From Viscum album (Eukaryota; Streptophyta; Magnoliopsida; Santalales; Viscaceae), in assembly GCA_963277665.1 (NCBI GenBank), contig OY728123.1:633576915-633640914 (forward strand): a stretch of DNA of 64,000 nt. Reading direction: 5' to 3'. Shown here piece after piece: positions 49,140 to 62,509 of the stretch. The notes beneath the pieces were generated by a model. The model was given only the letters and a program-made list of their open reading frames with translations, was not told where the DNA came from and ran no database searches. The stretch's first letter is position 1; every line of letters starts with the position of its first letter. Both the position numbers and the translations under genes were made by a program.

Positions 49140-49400
49140 CTCATTAGATTCAATCATTTGAGAGTAGTTATCCAAATTCTTATTGGGATCTCAAAGGTGT
49201 TCTGAATTCCATTGATGGTTGGAAACACATTATTTTTTAGGAGAAGATGATCATATACACTAACCATGGAATTTTGGAAAAAATATTTTACCAAAAAATA
49301 TTAGTAACTCTAATAGAGAATATGTCTAGAATGAATTTATTTATTTAAATTTGAAATATCCATTACACCGGGATTGGGTAATGTGGTGGATATCAATATT
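49140..49400 (+). pseudogene. Gypsy RNase H remnant
   Basis: ESSYPNSYWDLKGVLNSIDG then WKH matches 'E.nYPtHDLELaAVvfALkiWrHYL'. EKMIIYTNHGILEKIFYQK matches 'ekf.iyTDHkSLkYlFtQk', with TDH changed to TNH. IHYTG near 49,360 matches 'I.YhPGkaN'. The frame is largely continuous apart from stops. Confidence 0.82.
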
Positions 49401-49559
49401 AATAAAAAATATCCATATGATAATTTGTAAGAAGAAAATTATAAATGAAACATTATTGGAATATTTGACCAAATTCTCCTAGTTGATATGGAAGAGGAAT
49501 CGAGTCATGTTATTCTAAGTATTTATTTGACATACTATATCATTTATATGATTCATCAG

Positions 49560-50590
49560 ATAAAATATCAGGATAATGGGTACTACTTCATAAACAATTA
49601 GCTATATTGTGAGTAGAATTACACTGAGTGGTAACTGACTAAAGATAGTATTCACTGTATTAGAAATTGATTCATTATTACATCCACACTATGAATACCT
49701 ATTAGATATATTTCCATCATTCATTATGGAATATTAACCATGGAACTACAATGAAAATTATCTTTCACATAGAAAGCCATATTAGCCTCATAATTTCTGA
49801 TGCGCATCTTGGGGTAAATGGTAACACATTTTTTGTTTGTAATGACATATCATCCCATGAAATATGGGTAGACATAAAAGAAATATGTTTTCATTAAGCG
49901 TATTCCTCCTGACAATGTAATAGACATTTGAGGAACTTGGGACAACCATTTAGCTATGGTTGAGTTTTCTTATTATAATAGCTAATAATAATCAACTTAG
50001 ATTAAACCATTTGAGTATTTTTATGGGATACCATGAAAGTACCCTCTATGTTTTGTTGATATTGTTGAAACCACCATGAAAGGATTGATTATGATTAATG
50101 AAAAATTAGAAATGGATTATAGGAATCATCATAATTTTTTGATTCCTCAATGTGGGAACAAGTATTTTGGGGATTAAAATCATCATTCTTTAGAGTTATC
50201 ATTTGGTGGACTAGTATTCGTGAATGGAAGAGCCTGGTTGGGTCATTGGAAGCTCATACCAATAGGAAATAATTAATATTAATAAATAATACCATTTTAG
50301 ATTTTTGAACTCCCAGTGAATGTTGCGTACGACATAGAATTACCCCATCAGTTTTCATCAATCCACAATGTCCTCTTTGTTTCTCAACAAAAATTCATTA
50401 ACCTGGAATGTATCATGTTGTTTAATTTTGATGAACTCATCACCGATGATGATATTTTTTTTATATTATTCATTTTGAGTTATTAATTCTCAAGTAAATG
50501 TTTTAAATGGATTGTATATATCTTCAGTTTGAATAATGTGGAATCCTATGTCAAACTCACATGAGACGTGGGAGTTTGAATCAACTGAGT
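49560..50590 (+). pseudogene. Gypsy integrase remnant and C-terminal tail
   Basis: Core landmarks: ISDAHLG near 49,795 ('vSDRDprF'), a CATCCC...ATGG trace of 'yHPQTDG' near 49,850, and VIDI*GTWDNHLAMVEFSYY at 49,918-49,976 ('DF.GsWDdhLPLiEFaYNNS'). A trace of 'YGRkCRtPl' follows near 50,030. The tail has VAYDIELP and IHNVLFVS near 50,320-50,390 ('vAYrLeLP...iHnVFHVS'). At 50,550-50,590 SNSHETWEFE is the 'eEATWE.E' ending. These are signatures of the chromovirus-type integrase C-terminus. Multiple stops. Confidence 0.87.
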
Positions 50591-50598
50591 AGGGGGAA
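50591..50598 (+). other. Polypurine tract of the plus-strand Gypsy element
   Basis: AGGGGGAA directly between the end of the integrase tail and TGTAATC. This matches the usual 'GGGGGAGAA-TGTAACA' junction of plant Gypsy elements and fixes the 3' LTR start. Confidence 0.7.
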
Positions 50599-52010
50599 TG
50601 TAATCTATGTTTTTATATAAACATTCATCATCATTGATTTATAGGGACACAAATAAATATAGTGGGAAGAATTATAAAATACCAATGTTTTTTGTAGGTG
50701 TGAATCTATCATTGTTTCATTAAATTATTTATATTTTTTTTGACCCCTTATATTTCTGGTTGATTGTGTTCATTTTAGATGGGTCAATTCCTTTTTCATG
50801 AATATTTGAATGGGTGTATACAAGGAGGTAGAACTAATGATTCTGCAAGTGTTTCACAAGAATTATTGAGAGGTCCAACATTAACATGGTTGGTTTTTAA
50901 GTGGCTACATCACTCAACTATAGACACCAGATATCTAGTAGACTATACTAAAACAACTACATTTCTTTAGTGGACACAAGTTAGCCAATGGTCTTCTATC
51001 TTATCACTAGAGGTAACAGTTTTGGATTTCCTATTAATATGTGTATCATATTTTTATCCCATTAAAACACCCATTTTATTTTTTAAACCACTCTCAATCG
51101 AAAATAAATTAATTAATCCTTAGGAAAAGTTTTATAAATATATGGATCATTAAACATGAATCCCCAATGAATTAATGAAATTATTGAATCAATTAAAAAA
51201 TTGTGTGTATTTAAATCAATTTCTTTCTAGGATCATATTCAACTTCATATTCATTTTTTTAAAATATATTTTAAATAAGTGATAATTTAATGTATATAGT
51301 CATATAATTTTATTCCATATCGATGTTTTATAGAATTTTGGGTTCATTTAAGAATCATGAACATCGTTGGTCCATTATGTAAGAATTTTTATGTCAATTG
51401 ATTATTTTGGTTTCTTTCATTCATGAAATTGTTTATTTGTAGATAATTTGTAGGGAAATAATGATATAGGGTCTATACCTAATTCCTTGGATCCTTGGGT
51501 CTTTTTTAATAGTGTATTCCCCATGTGTTATCATAATCCTTGTGATTCAATGTATGTGGTTTAATTATTTTTTTAGTGTATTAATTTTTTTCAAGTGGGG
51601 GTTAATTAGTAACATGTTTTAATATTTGGGGTTTTCTTGTCAGACCAAATCATTCATTTGATCATTGGAACTCAATTCTAAGAGTTTTTTTACCCATGTC
51701 ATTATTTTTAGAAGGGTTTTAATTTTTGGAACATGACTATGGGGTTCAAGTTCATTTTAAGAGCTTATATGGATAATAAACTATCATTTTATTATGGTTA
51801 GATATAGGTTCATATATTTGTGGAATCATTCAGTTTATTTGGTTTAATAGTGTGGATATCCTTCCTCACTGTGCATGGATGGGAGACCCATAACAGGGGG
51901 CATGACATTGTGGGGATTTAAAAATTTATAATATTGTGATGAATCTTGTTTTATTAATGGTTAGAAAAGTAAAAAAAGTAACCTTGAGAAGTGTGGTATC
52001 TATATAGTGG
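50599..52010 (+). repeat. Start of the 3' LTR of the plus-strand Gypsy element
   Basis: Begins TGTAATCTATG after the polypurine tract. No second copy is visible in the window, so neither its end nor its length can be set; the end given is arbitrary. A 63-codon frame at 50,779-50,970 (MGQFLFHEYLNGC...) has no recognised family. Confidence 0.5.
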
Positions 52011-55000
52011 GTGCTAGATGGTCAGTGACTATTTAGGCAAAACCTGCGTCCCAACCATGAAGGTCATAAAAAGTTTAAAAATTAACAATTTTTCCTCCGC
52101 CTATTTAATATTTATCCACATATATTCCATATATATTATCATGCACAAGATAGGGGTTCTCTTCATTTCTTCTTCAATTAATCGTTTATCAGATGTCTTC
52201 ATTCGGTGTTAATTATTCAACTGATTAGTGGAAATGGATTTTTCTTAGTAAGGAATTTGATTCATTATATTTTTCAATTATTTAATCTCTCCATATTATA
52301 ACAATATTCCATGAAAATATTTAACCTTATTTTCATGGACTTCAGAAAAAAAATGATTCATCCAAATTTCCTCGATTCGGATGATAATATCATGTCTGTA
52401 AGCATCAAATAGTACGAGTTAAGTGTTCCCTATCGTTCTCATTGATTTATTGGTGTTTTAGTGGGTGGGTTCATGTGATTTTCATTGGGTGGTTCGATAA
52501 AGAACCTAATTAATGAACACATTGTCCTTAAATTATATACTTGACATTATGGGATGTTGTTGGGAAATCCCATTCTATGATCTTATGTCTAAGGCCAGGA
52601 TAGAGCCCATGGACCACATGGGATGATAACATTGGGTTTGATTTATTTATTTATTTGAATTATATATGTTTCGTATGCCAGTTCTAGGAATGATTATTTG
52701 GCATGGATTGAGGATTTAGGTGGTGATGACCACCAAGAAAATGGTGATTTGATTCACCAGGTTGGGTGGGGTCTGGATTATATTATTGATTTTGATCACA
52801 GGTCGAGTGACATGATCATAGGATTGTGGTGATGAGGTCACCATGTTACGAGCATAGACCATGTGACCTAGGAATGCGTTGACCATCGAGATGAGAGACA
52901 TGGTCACATGGTAAATAAATCATAATATTATGTGGATTTGGATATTGTTTTTGTGATTTCGGATCATCATGATACGATTATACACCCTTGCAGTTGTGTT
53001 CACATATATAGGAATCATATGGTGAGGTTGTGTTGACCAATATTGGTGGTAGTTTCCACTGTTAGTTATGATGTATGATAGAGATTACCATCAGTGGAGA
53101 AAATGTTCCATTCTATAGACTTCCTTCTCGATTTGAATGGAAAATCATTTGATTATGATGAGACCCTTAGTTGGGGTCTTAGGCTTGACATATTACTGGA
53201 GGAAAGTATGCTAGGAAATTGGGAGGATGGATATCATTGTGACTCAAATAGTGGATGGTTCATCTTAGGATGATTATCAATGGGTGGATAGACATTTATG
53301 TCCTTCAGGTAATTAGGATTTGAGTAGATATAGATTTCCTTAGATGAGGTCTTAGGGACCGAGAAATTTTTTTGAATTCCATTTCGGACATCATGATACA
53401 TTGTTGATGGCATGAGGTGTCAGATGACAGATTTAACGAAAATTCCCAAGGGCTATCCAATTTTTACTTTCATGGGGATTCCTTAGCCTTTGGCATAAGG
53501 ATATTTTCCACAGCAGTTATATATATTAAAAAATGTTTCTCTAGGGGATAAATATAACTTTGGGTACATAGAATATAGCAGATGGTCAATGTAGGTGACT
53601 AATTCCTTAGGGAAATAACCACAAGGGATATATGTTATTTATATAACATGAATGTGATGTCTTATTATTCATATTTTGTTCTCATTATTTGTCACATATG
53701 TTGGACTTGAACATGATGGTAGTGGCCTAAATATATTACCTCTCACACTGTATATGGGGCACTTAGTAAGCGTGAAAAATTTAGGATTTTAAATTTTGTA
53801 TCTATCCAAGCTCAGGAGATGGAATTTATAAATTATGACACATTACATAGAATAAATTGAATGTAAGGAATATGGGTCCTTGCAGTATGTAGAGTTATTT
53901 TTTTGTCATTTTATTTATATCGAACATTCTTATATCTATATAATTATATTTTTGGACATGAGTTACCCTTATTTCTATCAGTTATATAATTTGATCTACG
54001 ATGGAATGATATTTTTTTAGTTCCTAAAAACATTTTTATACTGAAATGGTGTTTTCTAAGTTGTTAATCATTAAATCCACTGTCTATTGTGATTACACTA
54101 TTGTGAGTTACTTGTTATACTATTTTATGGTATATCATACTCTTTATTATAAAATCAATTACCATTATAATTAACACCTTACTAAAATATTTTATCTCCA
54201 TGTTCACTTCTTTTCAGCCTCACTACTAGTTGGAAACCATTATCATATGAGCTGGTGGTAATAAGGCCTATGTTTCAAGTAGCCAAGGTAGTTTTTTATG
54301 TATAAAAAAAGTATGGGGACATAAAAATTCTTTTAGATTATTTAATTAATGGTAATGAATAATATAATTCAGATTGAATGTTATGGTATCATATGTTCTT
54401 GATTTCTTGTGGGTCCTATTATTTAAGATATGGTAGACTAGTGGTTAGGATATCATTAGAACCAGGTACAGATATCCTATTTGGGATTTGGGAGGCCGAG
54501 GGCTGGGGAGACAAATTTGGTTTCATTGTTTGGTAAATTGATGTTCAAATTTTATATTTTTATAGTCGATATGATATCCACATAGTGGGGTGTGATTAGG
54601 TGTGATTATTATGAATTATGATATGTGAATTCTTTCCTATTTTGGAATGGGATGATGGTTTATTTTTTATTGATCAACACATATGATGTTTTTATATATT
54701 TATGTGCTTTAGATTGACTATAAATGGGATATTGTATTGGGATAATAGGATGTTGGTTGGTTAAAGTGTCATCAAAGTAAGCTAAAAATGTTATTTTAAA
54801 TCTTGTCCACTCTATTGTGGGACTCTACACAGATAGGCAAGTTATGTGGTTCCAATGAAATATGAGTGTGATAATTTCTGATATGGGATATATATGTATT
54901 TTTCATTCTCAGATAGGAGAATGAATTGATTATTATAGGTTTGAGATGATTAATGATAGAATAATGATGATAAATTGGGATTTCCTTATTATCATATAGT

Positions 55001-57600
55001 GGAATTATACATAGTTATCATAGAGGATATATATGTGTTTTTTATTCCTAAATTAGTTATGGGTAGGAAGGGGGCCATTTGGATAGGTTACATGTGATAC
55101 CTAACCATTATTTAGGTAGGTAAGGGACCATGATTCAAGATTTCATGTCACATGGTTGTGATGGTGGGGGTGTATAATGATGGTGAGGTTACACTTCTTG
55201 TGAAAATATTTCTTATCCCCCCCCCCTTGAATGGCCTGAAGGAATCCATTTTAATTCATTTTTTATAATCCATCATTAAGTGTTAAAAGGGATCCCTTAC
55301 ATAAGCTATACGCTTCGTGGAATTACATGACCGAAAGGTCCTATAAGAATTCATCCAAACTGAAACTACTTTTAACTGCCCTTCCACAGCATCTTCACCA
55401 TGATGTCAGATCTCCACATTCTCATGATGGTTTGTATAGGATTTCTATACATACACATTATAGCCTTGATGGTGTGTTCTATACACTCTAATTATTTTAA
55501 ATTTGGATTCTTCTACTCTGGTGAATGTTCCTTCTCTGTATCGTCAAATAGATCATCCTCCTTATAGAGTCTAAATTGACTATTATGCCCAAATTCTGGT
55601 ATCTTGAAGGAATAGAGATAGAGCTAAGGTCATATAGTTACCTTGTGTACTTGTGGTTTCCTAAAATATATACTGTCCGGAAGGCTTAAGGTGGCCTGAT
55701 TCCCATAAAGGACTCTAGGACCAATCAAATGCCCAAATAGCCTAAGAGGGTAAGTAGTTTCTGCCACTAATGCACTGAACAATTTGTTGTATAGTACCTT
55801 CTACAATACCTGATAAATATTCTACTATTGTACTACTAGAGTAACCCTGAAATATTTCATATCATTTTTGTATTTATACTCTTATGTCTATTTGAACATC
55901 ATGATGATAATTCAATAGTATGGAACCCAGATGGTTTTTGGGGGATCATTAAGATTGTGGTGTTGTGGTGTTTCTTGATCATGTATATGATGTGGCTATA
56001 AGGGGTTGGAATGAAACTATTAAGGGTTATGATAATCATGAGATATAGGTAAGGGTTAGGTACAGGTTGAACAACTGCGTTATATGACAATATTAGGGCC
56101 ATGCCGTGATGAGTAGCTTGATGAATGCTTGGTATAAGACTTCCATGTTATCCAAAATTTATCCATCAATTATTTATATAATCCACAAGTTTGATTGACA
56201 ACACCCACCACCATTTGATGGTGTGGTGGACCATAGGTGGATGAGAATTGTATAGAGCACTGAATACCATCTTCAAGTAGCATGAGAAACCCCAATACCA
56301 ATGGATGATGCTACCAATGTACATGCCCATAGAACCATAAAAATATTTATGGAATGAATACGTCTAAAACATTAAACATTAGAAACTATTATTGAATGAC
56401 TTATAGGATATTTTATTAAATAAATTCATCCATTAGACACAAAGGGAATAGAGAGATTAGGAGTTCTTGACCCTTTAGAAGACAGATTCATTCGATATAG
56501 ATTATGAAACAACTTCCACAATTATCTCTAATTTTTCACTTGTATGGTGGGTGATAACCCCCCTGTAGTGTTGAATTTTGAGGACATGTATAGGAAATTA
56601 ATTATGAAATTGGAAATCAGCTAAACATTATCCTCATTATTAAGATATGTCAATAAGAAATTTGTAGACATGTTATATTTGATGGACCATTCATAATCGA
56701 GATGGGTGACAACATCAGGTGATGTTAGTGGGAATGCTCCATGTAGAAGGATGTGGGGGTGAGTGGTGTCATGATAGGTTGTTTAGGATAGTGAATTGAG
56801 TAGACCTCCAAGGAGTGGGTCTTCAATTATGTGCTTATGGGGAAGGGAACCTAGACATGCGTATATGCAGTATGATTGGACATCAAAGGAGATCAACGAA
56901 TGTGGCATGTTTGGGTATCTCAAGAGGTTCTGTGTGAAGCCTTATAAAACATCCGGTATCCATGGATTGGGGTGGACACATGTATCTATGATTGGACTGG
57001 GAGAAGATCCTAGATTTTTTTCAGAGTTAGCCAAATGTTATGTTCATTAATGAGATAGTGGTACCCAGTAGTGGGGTCAGTTGATTTAATCTAGTGTATC
57101 TTTGTAGGGTGTACATGACTCAAGTATCAAAGAATCATGCTGGGTGTATGAAATTTTGTTTCTAGGTGAATAATTAGCCATGGAGATTGATACTTTTTAG
57201 GAACACCATGGGAGTGACAATGTTTCATTTTTTTGGAAAAGAAAACTTTTTTGGTATTCCCCTATTTATACCCAAGGTGCACGATTTTTATTTAGGCTAA
57301 ACTGATTTTGGTATGTAGGTTGACATCAGATCATATGTGGGTCATATTTATATTAGGAGTGTGGTACCCGGAATATTATGAGAACCTATGTAAGAGTTCA
57401 TTGTTTTTGGGTTTTTTAATCTTACTGTCAATATGATGCATCTTTTTGATGATGTTTGAGGCCCCCAAAATAATTTTGTGCATATGATGAGATTAGAGAC
57501 CTCATACATTCCATGTTTTGATAGGGAATAAGGATCGTATAATATGAGAAGTGATAATTTGTGAGTGTCATATATGGCATGTGAATTACTTATAAGAACC
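52011..57600. other. G-rich non-coding DNA, probably LTR-derived
   Basis: About 5.6 kb whose plus strand is relatively G-rich, especially 52.4-53.5 kb, 54.4-55.2 kb and 56.6-57.4 kb. It contains a 10-base C run at 55,217-55,226 and no frame with a recognised domain. The 84-codon frame at 56,796-57,050 shows no family resemblance. The first part probably continues the LTR that starts at 50,599. The C-rich opposite-strand look of 28.6-34.7 kb is similar, but I could not align the two. Confidence 0.4.
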
Positions 57601-60418
57601 CATAATTTTATTAATGAAAATTATGTAAAATGTTTATATAAAACATATTGACTTTCTTTCTTTTCTACTGTAGATTTTTACAATAATATTATGAATTTTT
57701 ATTGTTGATAATATAGATGATTATCAATAATCACAATAATTTTATAAATATAAGGCTTTAACAAATAAAAATTTCCCAGAAAAAGGAAGTGATGGACTTA
57801 TTTAGTATAATTTCTCCATTCAAATCCCATTTCATGGAGCTCTTAAGGACGCAAAATCCATGGAATTAACACTTGACCAAGCCCAATCCAATCTTCAACA
57901 CATTAAGCATGAACATAATTGCCTAGGGTAGAAGTTGTAGTTAAAAGATATTACCACCCAAGCGATGTTATCTGAGTCGACCAAAAAGTCTATCACCATT
58001 TCACACCTTACCAACTGGTCTTATGTGTGATTTATATGGGATTATATAACATGTATATAGCTTTATGATTATGTGCTTTATTTTTATAAAGAATAAATAA
58101 TATACATTCATTTTATTGTTGTCAAATTTTAAATGGGTTTTAATGCACAAATAATATTTTTAGTTTATATTCAATTAACATATAACTTTTGAAGAATTAT
58201 ATGATTTATGAATTAAATAATATTTTAATAAAATATTATTTCAAAAATTAATTTTTTTAAATATAAATGATCATATAATTTTTATACAATTGAAATTTTA
58301 ATTAAGGTAAGGAAAAAATATTTGTCCAAACACATGAATTATCAATTATGTTGTTTCTTATTTTAAAAGTGGAAATTCTCTTCTTTAGAAAATTATCTAG
58401 ATAAAATGAATATTATTTTTGGATTTATTTAATCGAAATTATATAATGGTAAATTTTTTATAATTATTTTGACAGTGGACTTTTAGAGGTAAATTTAAAT
58501 ATTTATTAAGTATATAATGTGATTTATGACATCATAATGACCAAATAGTGATTTAATAAAATACAATAAAATAGATAATTGGCCAATATATGTTTAAATT
58601 TTAAAATAATATGAATTGATATTTTTTCTATTAATTTCACAATGCCTTATTAGACCCTCCTAGAATTATAAATTATTTTAACATTTTAAAATAATTTCCA
58701 TGCGAGTGTGAATCATCTCCTCATAATCAATTCTAATTTTTCTAATATGTTCGGCCATTGGAATTATAAAATAAGGTTTTCGTCTCCAAATTTTAAAAAA
58801 TGCGTGAAAAAACTATTTGTTGGATTGTGGTTTTGAATATGTAAATATATAGATACCAAAACCAATGTCTGTGAAATTTTAGAGAATTCCTCACACTTTT
58901 ACATTAAAAATCCACACATGCGCCAACTTATCATCACTAGAAAACATTTTAGAACGTCCCTAATATGACCTCATCTATCAAGAATCATCCCAAGGCTTCC
59001 CAATACCTCAATATGCCACTCCTCACGCACTTGAAGTCGTACACTAAGTATGGTATCACTACTTTCCTATACTGCATTCAAATTAAAGCATATTATTTTA
59101 AAGTAGTTCTTGTAAATTCTTATTGTTATGATTTATTTATTTTATAATAATTATATTAACAGAAAATTTGATTTTATTATAATTATATACAATTTATCTT
59201 CCCTCATTTCTAAACATACCTAAGCAGTTACTATACAAAACTTCCGTATGAAATATATTACTTTCTTACTTTTCACAAAGATTCTTTATATTTTTATACC
59301 CCTCAATTTTCAAATAAAAATGTTGTGGTATGATTTTGTACCTCCCACGTAAATCCTCAATTCTGTTAAAATTATGAGAGTCATCTTTCTCTCTCATTAA
59401 TCCTTCCCACGTAGACCTATAACCCTGCATATATTTTGTATGACTTATTCCATTTCTCCTATTTATTCAAGATTCTTTATTATGTTACACCTTCTATTTC
59501 TAAATTCCATTTGTTGGGAAATATATATTTTCCCAATTATATTCCATTTCATGTACATATGATGAGATACCCCTTTCTCTATAATCATGTTTTTTATTAA
59601 TTTTTATGTCAGGTCATTATGCTTCCAAGATTTCACTACGATCATCCAAACCAAAATCATTGTGTAGTGAATAACAGACACATTTCCTTATAAAGGGTAT
59701 TCACCATTATGAGCATATACATATTTAAGGGTACATACATGTATATGTTAAATTTTACTTTATTATGGTATAAATAATGATGTTGAATGATTCCATGTTA
59801 TATGATATAAGTTTCACACATATGCATGAAATGAAATGACTCTGAAGGGTTTTCCCTAATAGCACTCCAATGCATTGGGTAATGTTTAGTATCACAATAA
59901 TCCCTACTAAATAAGGGATTACTCATTATAATTCATTTTCAAGTAGGGTTTACTAATGAAAATTCATGTACAATTTGGGATTACTGAGGCTCCATGTGTA
60001 ATGAGTCTCAGCTCATGCAAATATCATATTAAATTTAGTTTCTACATTTCCATGTTATTAAATCACCCTATATCATGATTTAATTTTCATTTTTATCTTA
60101 TTCTCCATTGATATTCCCATTTCCAAACATGTATTGTATTATTCATTTTATTAATTTTTTACTCCCTTACTGGGCTTTATAACTCACCCTTTCCTTATGT
60201 ATGTTCTCATGTTGTCCCACACAATGATATGTATGAATGAATGTTGTGTCCATGTAAAATAAATTATCAATAATGTTGATGTATTTTTTATATTATGTTG
60301 TCCGGTAACATTCCTAATTTCATAATACAGTATACCTCATTATCCACATAGTTTTCTTCAGTGATTTTTTTTGTTATAAATCATGTTTAAGTGTGTAATA
60401 AAGAGAAGGGTTGTTATA
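57601..60418 (+). repeat. AT-rich region ending in the 5' LTR of the right-hand Gypsy element
   Basis: The interval ends with GGGTTGTTATA at 60,418, two bases before a primer-binding site, so at least its right part is a 5' LTR. The start is not found. A more C-rich patch near 58,960-59,060 (CCACTCCTCACGCACTTGAAG) and a TATAAATAAT near 59,770 could be LTR promoter features. No coding signal. Confidence 0.45.
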
Positions 60419-60420
60419 GT

Positions 60421-60432
60421 TGGTATCAGAGG
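60421..60432 (+). other. Primer-binding site (initiator-Met tRNA type)
   Basis: TGGTATCAGAGG differs from the initiator-Met PBS TGGTATCAGAGC only at the last base. It follows GTTGTTATAGT, the decayed form of the common 'GTTGTTACA-GT-TGGTATCAGAGC' junction. Confidence 0.88.
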
Positions 60433-60939
60433 ATATGTTTAGTTATTTTTGGTATTAGGATTAGAGAACCCTTGTGAATCCATTAAGGATAAGGATAAAA
60501 ATAATACAAAAATCCATAATTTTTGTTTCAGTATATAGTAAGTGTTTTATAAAGAAAATACATTCTATTCTAGATAAGAAATAGTATAGGCAGCTCGGTA
60601 AGAAATGTTTCTATAGGTCAAACCCAAAAACACTTCATTGAGCTATAATTGATTGTGAACTAGTGCAAAAAAATGGGAATTTATACATTCATGGTTTGAA
60701 ATTCATGGGGGATATGATTTGGTAAATTCATAACCATTGAATAAACCATTATTAAGGGGATCAAAAAAATTCCACTAAGAATATTTTTTGGGAAGTAGAT
60801 CATAGATAACAAATATTAAAGCCAATAAATTCCCAAGATAATGAAATTAATGTAATTTATAAGTTATCCCAATTATTCATTGGATTCCCCTTTATGTGTT
60901 GTCACTAACATTCCTTTTAGTCCAACCAATTGCTTGTAA

Positions 60940-61860
60940 TATGAGGACTAAGGCTAACAAATAATGTGAAGATGAATTTGATCATTGTTCTAATGGAATG
61001 CTTAATCTGATAGGGGTAGTTGTAAAAAACATTGTCACTATACTCTCTCAGTTAACACATGTTTTCAATAGAAACATGGGTCATGAGGAATTTTTGACCC
61101 CTAACCCTAAAAAGAACAATCCATAATCATGATATTCATGACACAAGGGATGACTACATTGAATTGATCATTTTATCCCTCAATTGTTTAGCAATGGATC
61201 AAATCTATTAGAAAGATCTGCTAAATCTCTCAATGTTCTGAAGAAGTCAATCTTTTTCTGGTTTCTTATCATATGGAGTGTGAAGATGATCAATGGTGGA
61301 CATTGATAAAAAATATGATGCATGAGAAAGAAATCAAAGAGGATGAATGGAAGGACTTTTGGAAAACAATATGATAATTATTTTCTTTTCACCCTACGAC
61401 ATATGATGGAAAGGGACTTTAATACCCCATAGAAAAAAAGATGACTATTCCATTATACAATATGAGGAAAAATCACAAGGAAAGCACAATATGCCTCCAT
61501 ATTTGTTATTACACTGTAATGAAAAGTTGACTGATTCTCTAGTGCAATAAAGCAGAGACTAAGGAATTCCCTAGCCATATGTGCCATCAATATCTATGAG
61601 AAAATTGATCGATGTTCCCTCAATGTTGAATTGGAGATCAGTGAATCTCAATGGAATCATGGTGATAGTAAGGAGAAAGTGGACATTAATTATGGAAGTC
61701 CTATGGAAAAATCAAATGTTGATAAGAAACTCTAACACTCCATGTTGCAATAGTGTAGGAAGAGTCACTATGGAAATTTCCTGAAGGGGCTGAGGAAATG
61801 CTTTAGTTATAAAAGAGAAGGGAACTTATACATTTATTTTGTCCATGAAAAAACCCATTA
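60940..61860 (+). pseudogene. Gypsy gag remnant with double zinc-knuckle trace
   Basis: Starts with MRTKANK near 60,940, like the 'vRTRan' opening of plant Gypsy gag. The capsid part gives MECEDDQWWTLIK and DEWKDFWKTI near 61,275-61,370, matching 'l.g.A..WW.....' and 'tW..Fr..F'. YFLFTLRHMMERDFNT follows ('YfP...r...e.eF..L'). The zinc-knuckle region (61,755-61,810) reads CRKSHYGNFLKGLRKCFSY, a worn 'CgKnH.GeCl.G...CfrCG'. Several Cys are lost. Confidence 0.8.
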
Positions 61861-62059
61861 CTATGATAGAAGATAGAAACAATCCATTTGAAACTGAATT
61901 CATTGTTCATTGCAACGACTAAAATGACCCAGGGCACATTGCTCACTAGTTCACTACGCCATGTGTTTAGGGAGGTATCCAATAACGTCTAATGTAGAAA
62001 CGGAGAGATTTTTCCTTCACTACCACTGAAGAGAACATCGACAATGAAGTGGTGATAGG

Positions 62060-62500
62060 TACGCTAGTTATTCCTTAAAAATTAGCTAACATACATTTTG
62101 AGTCTGGTTCTATGCATTATTTTATATACTGAATGTCTAATAGAACAAGCCTAACACCACCAAAAATCATGGATGTAGAGATGTTGGTGAAAATGGAAAA
62201 GGGGTGGAATGATTGCATCTCCTGAATATAACTCCTCCCCTGTCACAGTTTGTCGACTGAACATCCCAACAATCCTTTTCATACTTCCAATGGTAGAAAT
62301 TAATGCAATTGTTGGCATTGATTATCTTTCCCTATATAAAGCCAACATAAATTTCCTTTAGAGGGAGGTCACTCTCGATATGGTGAATCAGCCCCCAATT
62401 ATATACAAGTTCAATGAGGAGGATGTATATTATTTAACACCATCATCTCGAGCATGGATATTACAACTATATGAGAATGTTTACAATTAATAGATGCTAA
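62060..62500 (+). pseudogene. Gypsy aspartic protease remnant
   Basis: LANIHFESGSMHYFI at about 62,082-62,130 aligns with 'a.vLiDSGsthsFI'; the catalytic Asp is now Glu. LPMVEINAIVGIDYLSLYKA at about 62,286-62,345 aligns with 'dlpvldfDvIlGmDWLs.y.A'. Both blocks share the right distance for a retroviral-type protease and its flap region. Confidence 0.8.
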
Positions 62501-62509
62501 AATATTAGG

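Larger units (their letters stand above)
46761..50598 (+). mobile_element. Interior of a plus-strand Ty3/Gypsy element
   Basis: Plus-strand pol remnants in the order RT (about 47,680-48,070), RNase H (49,140-49,400), integrase (49,560-50,200) and C-terminal tail (50,310-50,590), followed by AGGGGGAA and a TGTAATC LTR start at 50,599. At 46,761, TGGTATACTGTGAC may be a worn initiator-Met PBS. Its own 5' LTR is not recognisable: the DNA to the left matches the minus-strand LARD-like LTR. The 46.8-47.6 kb stretch should hold gag and protease but is too decayed to call. A gap of about 1.1 kb between the RT active site and RNase H is some 600 bases longer than normal. Confidence 0.8.

Noticed and set aside
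56796..57050. 84-codon frame MSRPPRSGSSIMCLWGREP...
   Set aside because: It sits in G-rich, probably LTR-derived DNA. No domain was recognised and nothing flanking suggests an exon or promoter.
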